In this document: positions 1 to 8,612 of the stretch, piece by piece
Layout: each line of letters opens with the position of its first letter
Position numbering within the stretch: the stretch's first letter is position 1
From: JANJWP01 sp964540725
GTDB lineage: Bacteria; Patescibacteriota; Gracilibacteria; BD1-5; UBA2023
Reading direction: 5' to 3'
Length of the DNA: 24,319 nucleotides
Assembly (NCBI GenBank): GCA_964540725.1
Contig: CAZINU010000013.1
Coordinates: 1 to 24,319, forward strand
The notes under the pieces: model-generated
Seen by the model: the letters and a program-made list of their open reading frames with translations, nothing else
The model's database searches: none
Told to the model about the DNA's origin: nothing
Translations under genes and position numbers: made by a program

Positions 1-2937
1 TCCTCCCGCATCCTCCGCATCCTCCGCTCCGCCCGCCGTCGGAAAATCTCGGCCTTCACGCTGGTCGAACTCGTCGTCGTGGTCACGATCCTCGCCATCC
101 TCGCGGCCATCGCGTTCTTCCAGTTCCAAGACGCGGCCACCTGGACCCGCGACGCCTCGCGCATGGCCGATCTGAAGACCTCGTTCGACGGAATCCGCAT
201 ATACGAGGTCCGCAACGGCCGGTACCCGGAACCGGAAACCCCTTCGGTGGAAATCCAGCTGGACTCCGCCGGGAACGCGTTCACGATATACCAGGGCGTC
301 TTCGGCGACGCGCTCCGGAGGGAAACCGACTTCGTAGGGAAGGGGCGGGACCCGTCCACCGGGAAGGACTACACCTACTCCATGTCCCCCGGGAACGCGA
401 CGACCCGCCCGAAGGCCCAGCTCCTGGCGGTCCTCGAGGCCGGACGCCCCGCTTCCGCCTCCGCGTACGCCCCGGCCCCGGCCGCGCGCGCCGCCTCGAA
501 CGAAACGTACGTGTACGGCGATTCGCTCGGGGTCGTGACCGATTCCGACGGGACGCCCATCCAGGAAACCGCCACCGGCACCCTCGACCTCCTCGCCTCC
601 ACCGGCGTCGTCGTCCATTTCGGGGGATCCGCTTTCGGAAACGGGACCGTCGAAGGCGACGGCGCGACCGTGAAGAACTTCCTCCTTTCGGCGGCGTCCG
701 GACAGATTCCCTGTTCCCCCGCCAGCTACGACGGGTATTCCTTCCCGTCGGTCCTGCATTCCCAGAGCGGTTCCGCGTCGAAGCCGTACCCGGTCGCGCA
801 CGGTACCGGAACGACGGTTATGGAAGTCCGTTGCCTCGACGGGGCCTTCGATTTCCCGAACGCCGCCGTGACCGGCCCGTTCATTGCGTGCGAGTCCGGG
901 TACGTCCGTTCCGGGAACGTTTGCGTCCCGGACGTCTGTTCCGGGACCCCGGTCGCGAACGCGGTATCGACCGCGACGTCCCAATCGGCCTTCCAACCCT
1001 GGCATTACGCGGCGTCGGCGGGGGTCTGCACCTTCGCGTGCCAGACGAACTACACGTGGAACGGAAGCGCGTGCCAAGCTGACACCCGCCCCGCTACGTG
1101 TTCGTCCATTCCGGCGAACGCCGTATGGAACACGGCGTCCGGCATAACCCAGACGTGGGCCGGTTCCGAGTGGCTCCCGACCTCGGCGTCCGCGTATTCC
1201 GAAACGGCGTCTTCCGCCGAATGCCGGTTCAAATGCGCGGCGAACTACTCCTGGCACGCCGCCACGGCCCTCTGTACCGACCAGACCGCGCCGTCCGTCG
1301 CGTCCGCCACGGCCTCCTCGCCGGCGTGCGGAACCATCCGCGTGACCGTCGCCGCTTCCGATGCCGTGGCGTTGCATTCCCAGGCGTACAGTTTCGACGG
1401 CGGCAGTACTTGGCAGTCGGAAAATACGAAGGATTACGCTACCACGTCGGGCACCCTCGACGCCGGGCAGATCAAGGTCCGCGACGCCGCCGGGAACGTC
1501 GCGGCGTACGGATCGGCCCTGAGCGGAACGGCGCCCGGATGCGACTGCGCCCTCCCGTGGGGAGGAACCCTCGCCGCCGGAGGGTCCGTCACGGCGTACC
1601 AGGCTTCTTCGGTCGCCTGCGGATCGCCCTGCGTTTCCGAAACCCGGACGTGCGCGAACGGAATCCTTTCCGGCTCGTATACGAACCAGAACTGTACCGC
1701 TGCGGCCTGCGCTTCGTGTACCCTTCCGTGGGGCGGCACCCTCGTGCACGGACAATCCGTCCCCGCGTATTCGGCTTCCTCGGCTACTTCGCCGACCACG
1801 TGTTCCTCCATATCGGAAACCCGTACGTGCAACAACGGCACGCTCGGAGGTTCGTACACGATTCAGAACTGTACCCAGAATTACCGGAGCTGTTCGCTTC
1901 CTTGGGGCGGCACGATCGCGCACAACGGCACGACGACGGCTTACGCCGCATCGAGCGTCGCCTGCGGATCGACCTGTACGAGCCAGGTTCGTACGTGCAA
2001 CGACGGAACGCTCGGGGGTTCGTATTCCAACCAGTCGTGCTCGGCATCCTGCGCTTCGTGCACCCTCCCGTGGGGCGGCACCCTCGCGCACGGCGGGACG
2101 ACGCCGGCATGGAACGCGTCTTCCGCCACCTCGCCAACGATGTGCGCGTCCCAAACCCGCACGTGCAACAACGGCACCCTCGACGGCTCGTACGCGAACC
2201 AGAACTGTATCCAGAACTACCGGAGCTGTTCCATTCCTTGGGGCGGTACCGTCAACCATAATAATAAAATTACGGCTTGGGCCTCGTCGAGCGTCGCCTG
2301 CGGATCGAGCTGCACGAGTCAAGACCGGTGGTGCAACGACGGCAGCCTCGGCGGTAGTTATACGAATTCGAGTTGCAGCGTCGCGGCGTGTTATACGTAC
2401 AGTTGGTATACGGGATCGTGGGGGGCGTGTTCCTATAACTCGTCCACCGAACGCGGAAGTCAAACTCGAAGCGTATACTGCCAAAGAAGCGACGGTGCGT
2501 CGGCTCTCGATTCGTATTGCACGGGAACGAAACCATCACCCACTCGTGCGATGTGTTGCGGAGGGACGGCCACCTTATGATCGTGTCAATGGAATTACGG
2601 GGATTATTTGCCGGGTGGCGAATATTCCCTCGCGGCCACGCCACTCAGTCCCTTCTATCAAGGAACGATTTACGGAACCTGTTCGTCGAACGGGGTATGG
2701 ATTAAATACCATGGTACTTGCAAGCTCGGATCGGTCGCCGGCGGAACTTCTTGCGCCGCAACAATCGTTTCGGATGGAGTTTGCTCGTACAGCATTCCGA
2801 CAACGATTCACGGAACCACCGCCGGATACCATAATTACAACTATACATCCGGACGAGGACAGATACAAGGACAATGTAATAACGGTGCTTGGCAAAACGT
2901 CAATTTCTTCCAGCCGTGTTATTCCGCAAAATACTAG
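1..2937 (+). CDS. Giant type IV pilin-like, Cys-rich repeat surface protein (5' partial; in-frame UGA)
   Basis: The frame is open at base 1, so the true start lies upstream. Residues 12-36 form a class III prepilin signal: a basic RRRK stretch, then AFTLVELVVVV with Glu at +5 and a long hydrophobic helix. Ala replaces the usual Gly at -1. About 240 residues without recognised domains follow, then two 'C-F-x-C ... NYxW' Cys modules (about 937-1280), an Ig-like stretch (about 1285-1530) and five 56-58 residue repeats of type C-x-LPWGG ... RTCxxGxLxGSY ... C (1546-2397). A thrombospondin type 1-like module (WGACS ... GSQTR; 2398-2562) and a further Cys-containing tail end the protein. Base 2578 is an in-frame TGA (codon 860 counted from base 1), but the same frame continues with Cys/Gly-rich adhesin-like sequence to TAG at 2935. 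I read TGA as an amino acid. Likely an adhesin or minor pilin; the ligand is unknown. At least 978 residues are visible. Confidence 0.85.
1546..2397 (+). repeat. Five tandem C-x-LPWGG coding repeats
   Basis: Five copies begin at 1546, 1717, 1891, 2059 and 2227, so the period is 168-174 bases (56-58 codons). Each holds C(A/T/S)(L/I)PWGG, a Thr/Ser/Ala-rich middle, an R-x-C-x-(N/D)G motif, GSY and a closing Cys. Copies 2 and 4 resemble each other (SATSP in the middle), and so do copies 3 and 5 (SSVACGS), so an alternating two-unit duplication is likely. The repeats lie inside the pilin-like surface protein. Confidence 0.9.
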
Positions 2938-2954
2938 TGCGTCGTGTTGATTTT

Positions 2955-2987
2955 GTAAGCCCCCTTCAAAACGGAGGGGGGGGTTAC
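2955..2987 (+). terminator. Possible weak terminator hairpin after the pilin-like gene
   Basis: Imperfect inverted repeat just after the TAG stop: GTAA plus a C-rich arm, an AAAA-containing loop, then a G-rich arm plus TTAC. It lacks a downstream T tract, so it may only stabilise the mRNA end. The rest of the 2938-3122 gap holds the promoter of the next operon. Confidence 0.35.
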
Positions 2988-3054
2988 GATGGACGATGGT
3001 GCTGATGGCGATATTGTCCGTTGTCCCCAATGGTGTTTTCTTTCCTATTCCCGC

Positions 3055-3082
3055 TTGAAAATCCCCCCCGTTCGCATAGAAT
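3055..3082 (+). promoter_or_regulatory. Sigma70-like promoter of the TPR/actin-like ATPase/TsaD operon
   Basis: TTGAAA (3055-3060), a 16-base spacer and TAGAAT (3077-3082) each differ from consensus at one base. Transcription would start near 3089, about 35 bases before the ATG at 3123. This supports that start over an in-frame ATG further upstream. Confidence 0.55.
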
Positions 3083-3122
3083 TTCGGACGTCTTTTCCTC
3101 TCGTCCGATAACCCTCGAAATC

Positions 3123-3671
3123 ATGACCGACTCCCTCGTTCGACATATCGGCGAAATCGAAACCCTCAAATACGCGGGCCGGTACGACGAGGCGAGGCGG
3201 CAGGTGCAAAAGTACCTGCTGACCCATGCGGACGATTACCGGCTCTACGAGGAGCTGGCCGACATCTCCCTCTACGAAGGCGATTTGGAAAAGGCCGAAG
3301 CGTCCATGGAGGTCGCTCGGAAGCTCCATCCCGAGAGCGCTACCGGAACGTACCTCATGGGGTACATCCTCCTTTCCAAAGGTCGGTTCGCCGAGGGCGT
3401 CGAGCTTTTGGAAAAGGCGAATTCCCTGTTTCCGAACAATCCGGAAATCCTTCGGAACCTCGGTTGGGGACACACGGTGCTCGGCAACGTCCAAAAGGGC
3501 ATCATGCTTTTGAAACGCGCGCTCAACCTCTCTCCGGAAGATCCGCTCATCATGGAAGACCTGGGCGTCGCGCTCATTTCCGACGCGCAAATCATGGAAG
3601 GCGAAGAATTTCTGAAAAAGGCCGGAAAGGAAGACCGCATTCGGGAGCTTCGCGGAATAATGCGCGTATAA
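3123..3671 (+). CDS. TPR-repeat protein
   Basis: 182 residues, all-helical in appearance. It carries tandem tetratricopeptide-like units with the usual spaced W/L/G/Y/A/P pattern, for example a unit ending in LHPES, a second ending in LFPNNPE and a third ending in LSPEDP. TPRs form a protein-binding superhelix. There is no signal peptide or membrane segment, so the protein is probably a cytoplasmic scaffold. The ATG at 3123 is chosen because an in-frame ATG at 3021 lies upstream of the likely promoter and would add a non-TPR N terminus. It ends in TAA and the next ATG follows after 1 base, so it is probably co-transcribed and perhaps works with the actin-like ATPase. No Shine-Dalgarno is visible. 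The partner is unknown. Confidence 0.85.
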   Translation: MTDSLVRHIGEIETLKYAGRYDEARRQVQKYLLTHADDYRLYEELADISLYEGDLEKAEASMEVARKLHPESATGTYLMGYILLSKGRFAEGVELLEKANSLFPNNPEILRNLGWGHTVLGNVQKGIMLLKRALNLSPEDPLIMEDLGVALISDAQIMEGEEFLKKAGKEDRIRELRGIMRV

Positions 3672-3672
3672 C

Positions 3673-4863
3673 ATGGGCTTCAAGTTCCAATCCCTCACCG
3701 AATACGACGCCTTCGTCGCGGTCGATATCGGCGCTTACCGAGTGAAAGCGCTCGTTTGCCGCATTCGCGGAGGGGATGTGGAAATCGTCCGCCGGGCTTC
3801 CACCCGTCAGGCGAAAAAGAACGTGATAGGCGGGGAAATCGCCGATCTCGCGTCCGTTTCCGATACCGTTCGGCGAACCATCCTCAAGGCCGCGGAAGGA
3901 CTCGATTCGCTTCCGTCCGAAATCGTCGTGTCCGTCAGTTCTTCCGCGCTCCTCTACGATTCGGTCGGCATGAACTACGTCCGCGAATCGCCGGACGACC
4001 CCATCACGATGGAAGAAGTCGACCGGATGATCGCTTCGACCGAGGGAAAATCGCTCGACCGCATTAAGGCGAAGGCCGAAGAGCGTCTCGGCCTTTCCGA
4101 GACCGAACTTCGCCTCGTTACGACCTCGCTCACGTCGATTACCCTCGACGGAAAGAAGGTGTCGAACCCCGTCGGGTTTCCCGCGAAGAACGTCAAATTC
4201 ACCATCGTGAACTTCTTCGTTCCGTCCTCGACGTTTTCCGCGATCACGCTCATCGTCCGCGATCTTTCGATGAAACTCGTTTCCGTCGTTCCGGCGGCCG
4301 TCGCGCTCCCGAAACTTTTGGACGAATCCCCGGATTCTTTCGACTCGAACGCGTTCGTCGATTTCGGGTATTCGAAGACGGTCGTTACCCTCGAACACCG
4401 GAGCGAACTCATCGGGGCCGTCACTCTCGACTTCGGATTTTCGACGCTCGAAGAAATGCTGCGTTCCGAGGGGAAGGGGCTTTCCGGATTCGATATCGAA
4501 GAACGGCTTTCGCACCCCGAGAAGTACGCATCGGAACATGCCGGAACGTTCTCGGATTTCTCCGACCTCCTCGCCGACGGAATCCGGGTCGCGCTGACGG
4601 AAATCGCGGCGGACATCCGTCCGAGGAATTTCTTCTTTTCCGGAGGCGCCGCGACCGAATCCCTTCGAAACGCTTTGTCGGAACGTCTCGGTCCGGGCGG
4701 CGGATGCCGGTTCTCGATTCTCCCGGGACTTCCGTCCGAAGAAGCGTCCGATCCTTCGTACCGGACGGCCGAAGCCGTCGCCGTATGCGCGAAGGAGTTC
4801 TCCTCCCTCCGGAAAGATCCGATAGCGAAGATTCTGCGTTACGTCATTTACCGGTATGAGTAG
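3673..4863 (+). CDS. FtsA/PilM-type actin-like ATPase
   Basis: 396 residues with the actin/ASKHA fold signatures. Phosphate-1 is near the N terminus (VAVDIGAYRVKAL, about residues 15-27), an SHS2-like 1C region follows with MNYVRES and the 'ITMEEVDRMI' helix, phosphate-2 is AFVDFGYSKTVVTLE, and a late FFSGGAATE gives the adenosine motif. In FtsA these bind ATP and the protein polymerises to tether FtsZ; in PilM it couples to the inner-membrane pilus platform. The C terminus (AKILRYVIYRYE) could be a short membrane-binding helix, as in FtsA, but this is weak. The next gene starts inside it (8-base overlap), suggesting translational coupling to a membrane protein. Because a pilin-like gene lies upstream and no ftsZ or pilN is visible, I leave FtsA versus PilM open. 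Confidence 0.8.
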   Translation: MGFKFQSLTEYDAFVAVDIGAYRVKALVCRIRGGDVEIVRRASTRQAKKNVIGGEIADLASVSDTVRRTILKAAEGLDSLPSEIVVSVSSSALLYDSVGMNYVRESPDDPITMEEVDRMIASTEGKSLDRIKAKAEERLGLSETELRLVTTSLTSITLDGKKVSNPVGFPAKNVKFTIVNFFVPSSTFSAITLIVRDLSMKLVSVVPAAVALPKLLDESPDSFDSNAFVDFGYSKTVVTLEHRSELIGAVTLDFGFSTLEEMLRSEGKGLSGFDIEERLSHPEKYASEHAGTFSDFSDLLADGIRVALTEIAADIRPRNFFFSGGAATESLRNALSERLGPGGGCRFSILPGLPSEEASDPSYRTAEAVAVCAKEFSSLRKDPIAKILRYVIYRYE

Positions 4864-6496
4864 GAACCGTATCCACATACGCGGCGACGACGTATTGCCG
4901 AAAATTTTCGAGAAGGTTTCGGCGTGCCCCGATACGGTCGTTACCCTCGAGGCGGACGAGTGCCCCACGCTCTCCAATTCGCTCTCGTTCAAGATCCTTT
5001 TGTTCCGGTTTCCGGACCGGAAGTTCCAAATCGTCACTTCCGACCGCCGACTGAAAAAAGTGGCGGAGTCGTTGTCGATTCGAACTTTTTCCAAAAATGA
5101 CGACCTCGAGTTCGAAGCCGCGTACGCCGAGAAAAACCTGTTGAAGCACAATTTCACGTTCTTCGAATACCTGGCGTACGAATTTCGGAAGACCGCCTCG
5201 TACCTCGCGTTCAAATTCAAAAAACAGAAACGCCTTCAGAAATACAAGAATGCCGCCGCCGTGAAGGACTCGGGCGTCGCGCTCCTGGTTCTCGGCCTGA
5301 CGGTGTCCCTCTCCCTCCTCGCGTTCATCTTCTATTTCGCGGTCTCGCGGACGTACGTGTACATAACGCCGGAACTTTCCGTCAAAACGACCTCCCGGAA
5401 CATCGTATTTTCCGAGAAGCGCGAAGAAACCATCCTCGATACGCAGAACGTCGTCTCCGTCCGTCCGATCGAATACGAGGCCTCGTATTCGCAAACTTTC
5501 AACGTTTCCACCTACGATACCGGTTCCGTCCGTTCCGCCCGGGGAAAAATCGACCTCTTCAACGAGTTGCCGAACGAACAGGTCTTCCGTCCGAATACCC
5601 GCCTCGTTTCCGAAAACGGGCTCGTGTTCCGAACGTCCGGCTGGGTGACGATTCCTCCCATGAAGACCGTTTCCGGTTCGGTGGTCGTCGGGCAGGTCGA
5701 GACGGTGGCCTATGCCGACGCGTACGACGCCAAGGGCGACATTATCGGCGTTCGAGGCAATATTCCGGAGGGGGTGGTGCTCTCCATTCCGGGATTGAAA
5801 TTCAATCGCGACAAAATCTATGCCCGAACGAAGGAAGCGTTCCGCGACGGACAGAATCCGACCGTGAAAATCCTGACGAAGTCCGAGCTCGAACAGTTCC
5901 GCTCCATCGTGGCCGAGAAGCTGAAAATGAAGGCGCTCGAAGGTTTGAAATCGCGCTTGCGCGCGTTGAATGCCGAAACCGGCAGCCAGTACGACATCAT
6001 CCCTACCGACGACGTCATCCGGTATTCCGAGCCGGTAACGTCCGCCGGAAGCGGCATGGCCGTGGGGGCGCGCACGTCGGAAGTGACGGTTTCCGGGACG
6101 GCGAAAGCGTCCGCCCACGTGTACGACAAGGGGGCGGCGCTCGCGTACTTGGCCGGAGTCCTGCGCGAGAGCCTTCTGTACGGAACCGAAAAACTCCACA
6201 GCGTGAACGAGGATTCTTTCCGGGTAACCAACGTGCTCGTGCGCAACCAGTCGGGAACCTTCTCCATGAAGGCGACGTGCGAACTCGACGCCGCGATTTC
6301 GTACAATTTCGAAGACCCGTCCAACAATCTGACGAAGAAGCTCAAGAATCTCATCGTGAACGCGTCCGAGAAAGAGGCGACCTCGATCCTTCTGAACGAT
6401 TCGAACATCGCTTCGGTCAAATTCCGCTTTTCGCCGTTCTGGTTGACCCGGGTGTCGTCGAACCCCGACGCGATCGAATTCGTTATCGAAAAATAG
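4856..6496 (+). CDS. Single-pass membrane protein with cytoplasmic N-domain and large extracellular region
   Basis: 546 residues. Residues 1 to about 125 form a soluble domain with alternating strands and helices, including a 'KFQIVTSDRRLKKVAESL' segment. A basic stretch comes next (KFKKQKRLQKYK), then one hydrophobic helix at about residues 143-167 (ALLVLGLTVSLSLLAFIFYF) and some 380 residues of beta-rich, outside-facing sequence with a GNIPEGVVLSIPGL-type segment. From memory, similar CPR proteins are annotated as baseplate-J-like, but I would not transfer that name. The start overlaps the upstream ATPase gene by 8 bases and tsaD follows after 1 base, so it is in the same operon. An actin-like ATPase plus a bitopic membrane protein suggests an envelope or division assembly (inference). 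No UGA codons; stop TAG. Confidence 0.8.
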   Translation: MSRNRIHIRGDDVLPKIFEKVSACPDTVVTLEADECPTLSNSLSFKILLFRFPDRKFQIVTSDRRLKKVAESLSIRTFSKNDDLEFEAAYAEKNLLKHNFTFFEYLAYEFRKTASYLAFKFKKQKRLQKYKNAAAVKDSGVALLVLGLTVSLSLLAFIFYFAVSRTYVYITPELSVKTTSRNIVFSEKREETILDTQNVVSVRPIEYEASYSQTFNVSTYDTGSVRSARGKIDLFNELPNEQVFRPNTRLVSENGLVFRTSGWVTIPPMKTVSGSVVVGQVETVAYADAYDAKGDIIGVRGNIPEGVVLSIPGLKFNRDKIYARTKEAFRDGQNPTVKILTKSELEQFRSIVAEKLKMKALEGLKSRLRALNAETGSQYDIIPTDDVIRYSEPVTSAGSGMAVGARTSEVTVSGTAKASAHVYDKGAALAYLAGVLRESLLYGTEKLHSVNEDSFRVTNVLVRNQSGTFSMKATCELDAAISYNFEDPSNNLTKKLKNLIVNASEKEATSILLNDSNIASVKFRFSPFWLTRVSSNPDAIEFVIEK

Positions 6497-6497
6497 C

Positions 6498-7511
6498 GTG
6501 ATCATCCTCGCCTTCGAAACTTCGTGCGACGATACGTCCGTCGCGGTCTTCCGCGATTCGGAACTTTTGTCGATGGTCACGCGTTCGCAAATTGCCGAAC
6601 ATACCGAAACGGGCGGGGTCGTTCCCGAAGTCGCGGCGCGCCTGCATGCCGGAAACGCGATCGACGTCCTTCGCGAGGCACTCGGGTCCGCCGGAATTCC
6701 ACTTTCCGATGTCGACCGCATCGCGTGTACCGCCGAACCCGGCCTCGTCCCGTCCCTCCTCGTCGGAAAAACCGTCGCGAAGACCCTCGCGCACGCCCTG
6801 GGGAAACCGCTCGTATGGATCGACCATATCCAGGCCCACATGTTCGCGAACTTCCTCGGTCGCGACGCGTCGGAAATCCGGTTTCCGAACGTGTGCCTCA
6901 CCGTTTCGGGCGGACACAACGAACTCTATCTCTGGAAATCCGAATTCGAGCGGGAATTGCTCGGGGAAACCGTCGACGACGCCGCGGGGGAGGCGTTCGA
7001 CAAGGTCGCGAAAGCCATGGGGCTCGGGTTTCCCGGCGGTCCGATCGTTTCGAAACTCGCCTCCGAATACGAAGGGGCGTACCGCGGAATTTTTCCCGTC
7101 GTCCTGCTCTCGAGGGATTCCCTCGATTTTTCCTTCTCCGGCCTCAAGACCGCCGTGAAGCGGGAAATCGACCGGCGTATCGCGGAATCGGGCGGCCTCT
7201 CGGATTCCGACCGGAAAGAAATTTCCTTCGAATTCGAACGGACGGTCGTATCGATTCTCACCCGAAAACTCTTTCTCGCGGCCGAAACGCTCCGGATTCC
7301 GAACCTCGTTCTCGCCGGGGGCGTAAGCGCGAACGACTTCCTTCGGAAAGAGATTTCCGAACGCGCCGAACGGGAAGGGTATTCGTTCGTGTCGCCCGCG
7401 AAGAAGGCGTACTCGCAGGACAACGCCGCGATGGTCGGCATGCTCGCGTACCGGTTGGCGCTCGCCGAATCGGGAAGAACGGAAGGAGGGGGAGGGGGCG
7501 GAAGCCGGTAA
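6498..7511 (+). CDS. tsaD: tRNA N6-adenosine threonylcarbamoyltransferase TsaD
   Basis: 337 residues, the usual length for the Kae1/TsaD family. TsaD transfers the threonylcarbamoyl group from TC-AMP to A37 of ANN-decoding tRNAs, working with TsaB and TsaE. Visible features: the N-terminal ILAFETSCDDTSVA, the metal-binding H-x3-H (His110 and His114 in DHIQAHMFANF), VSGGHNELYLW, GEAFDKVAKAMGLGFPGGP, GGVSAND and a late QDNAAMVG with the conserved Asp. It starts with GTG one base after the previous stop, with no Shine-Dalgarno, and closes the operon. The last 14 residues carry a run of six glycines, which is unusual and probably disordered. TsaB and TsaE are not in this window. Confidence 0.96.
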   Translation: MIILAFETSCDDTSVAVFRDSELLSMVTRSQIAEHTETGGVVPEVAARLHAGNAIDVLREALGSAGIPLSDVDRIACTAEPGLVPSLLVGKTVAKTLAHALGKPLVWIDHIQAHMFANFLGRDASEIRFPNVCLTVSGGHNELYLWKSEFERELLGETVDDAAGEAFDKVAKAMGLGFPGGPIVSKLASEYEGAYRGIFPVVLLSRDSLDFSFSGLKTAVKREIDRRIAESGGLSDSDRKEISFEFERTVVSILTRKLFLAAETLRIPNLVLAGGVSANDFLRKEISERAEREGYSFVSPAKKAYSQDNAAMVGMLAYRLALAESGRTEGGGGGGSR

Positions 7512-7532
7512 GTTCGAAGAAACCGCGCCCGC

Positions 7533-7560
7533 TTGCAATCCCGCCGTTTCCGGATATCCT
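7533..7560 (+). promoter_or_regulatory. Possible promoter of the DsbA-like gene
   Basis: TTGCAA (7533-7538), a 16-base spacer and TATCCT (7555-7560) lie in the 80-base gap after tsaD, about 30 bases before the next ATG. The -10 is imperfect, so this is a moderate call. Confidence 0.4.
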
Positions 7561-7591
7561 TTCCCCGCTTTATTTTCCAAACGCGCATACC

Positions 7592-8539
7592 ATGCCGAGA
7601 ACGAAAAAGAAAGAAGAAGCCCTCGCCGTCGAGGAAGTATCGAACGAAGCCGTCAATTCGGCCGGTTCCTCCTCTTCGCTCTCCATTTGGATGGCGATGC
7701 TCGTCGTCGTCATTGCCCAGGTCGTAACGACGGCCGTCATCACCGACGTCAACGTCAAGCGTACCGTCGACAAGACGATCGAGGCTATGAAGAACCTCGA
7801 ATACCAGAAGGTGGGCGACAAGGAAACGTACGAACTCCTCAACAAGGCCCAGCAGCTCCAGTTGAAAGACCAGATCGAACAAATCCGCAGTTTCGTAGAA
7901 CAGGCCGAAAAGAAGAATCCGGCCGGCGCCGATTCGGGTTCGACCGAAACCGGCTCCGCCGATTCGAAGGTTCTTTCGCAGGAAGAAATCCAGGCAATCG
8001 CCAAGACCGCCTACTACGACGGCGCCGAGACGGCCAAAATCGCCGCGGTCGAATATACCGACCCGGAATGCCCGTTCTGCATCCGCCAAGCGAAGGACGC
8101 CGTCCTTTCCAAGCTTCTCGAAAAATATCCCGAGCAGGTAAAGGTCGCCCACAAGCCGCTCAAGGCCGTTCCGCACCCGGGTGCCGAGCCGAAATCGCTC
8201 GCGCTCCTCTGTGTCGGAAAGATTGCCGGAGCCAAGGCGTATAACGCCATGTACGCCGCCATGATGGAACGTTCCACGATGGAATCCGTCATGCCGGTCG
8301 ATTCGATTCCGGGGCTCGCCAAGGAATTGAAGGTCGACGCGAAGGCGTTCTCCTCCTGCTACGACGCCAAGGAAACCATGGGCGAATACGACGCCAACAC
8401 GACCGAAGGAAACAAGTACGGCGTAAAGGGAACCCCCGGAACCGTCATCTTCAACGTGGAAACCGGAAAGTACAAGACGATCGAAGGCGCCTACCCGTAC
8501 GAGAACTTCGAACAGGCCGTCGAAGAACTCCTGAAGTAG
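7592..8539 (+). CDS. Membrane-anchored DsbA-like thioredoxin-fold oxidoreductase
   Basis: 315 residues. An acidic/basic cytoplasmic tail (1 to about 30) is followed by one transmembrane helix (about 31-50) and a coiled, Gln/Lys/Glu-rich linker to about residue 128. The C-terminal domain is DsbA/thioredoxin-like: strand 'IAAVEYTDPEC', active-site Cys160-Pro-Phe-Cys163, and a later GTPGTVIF carrying the cis-Pro loop. Two more cysteines lie between them (LLCVG and SSCYD). Thioredoxin-like proteins with CPFC-type sites form or isomerise disulfides outside the cytoplasm. That fits a cell exporting the Cys-rich proteins encoded at 1-2937 and 11038-13915. The start is the ATG at 7592; the same frame is open further upstream only as a shadow of tsaD. 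It ends in TAG, with a strong terminator after it. Confidence 0.9.
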   Translation: MPRTKKKEEALAVEEVSNEAVNSAGSSSSLSIWMAMLVVVIAQVVTTAVITDVNVKRTVDKTIEAMKNLEYQKVGDKETYELLNKAQQLQLKDQIEQIRSFVEQAEKKNPAGADSGSTETGSADSKVLSQEEIQAIAKTAYYDGAETAKIAAVEYTDPECPFCIRQAKDAVLSKLLEKYPEQVKVAHKPLKAVPHPGAEPKSLALLCVGKIAGAKAYNAMYAAMMERSTMESVMPVDSIPGLAKELKVDAKAFSSCYDAKETMGEYDANTTEGNKYGVKGTPGTVIFNVETGKYKTIEGAYPYENFEQAVEELLK

Positions 8540-8561
8540 CCCTCCGTATCACCGCGATTTG

Positions 8562-8595
8562 AAAACCCCCTCCCGGAACGGGAGGGGGTTTCTTT
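8562..8595 (+). terminator. Intrinsic terminator (bidirectional)
   Basis: A perfect 12-bp stem (8563-8574 with 8580-8591) around a GGAAC loop, followed by a T-rich run on the + strand. The left arm starts with AAAA, so it can also terminate the convergent methyltransferase transcript on the - strand. Confidence 0.9.
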
Positions 8596-8612
8596 CGTTC
8601 GGAAGGGGGCGG

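Noticed and set aside
1098..2261. Long + strand frame overlapping the pilin-like gene (387 codons)
   Set aside because: Arg/Pro-rich translation typical of a shifted frame in GC-rich coding DNA; the repeat structure belongs to the pilin frame.
4844..6919. Long - strand frames antisense to the membrane protein and tsaD genes
   Set aside because: They mirror well-supported + strand genes, have no recognisable domains and no promoter or ribosome site.
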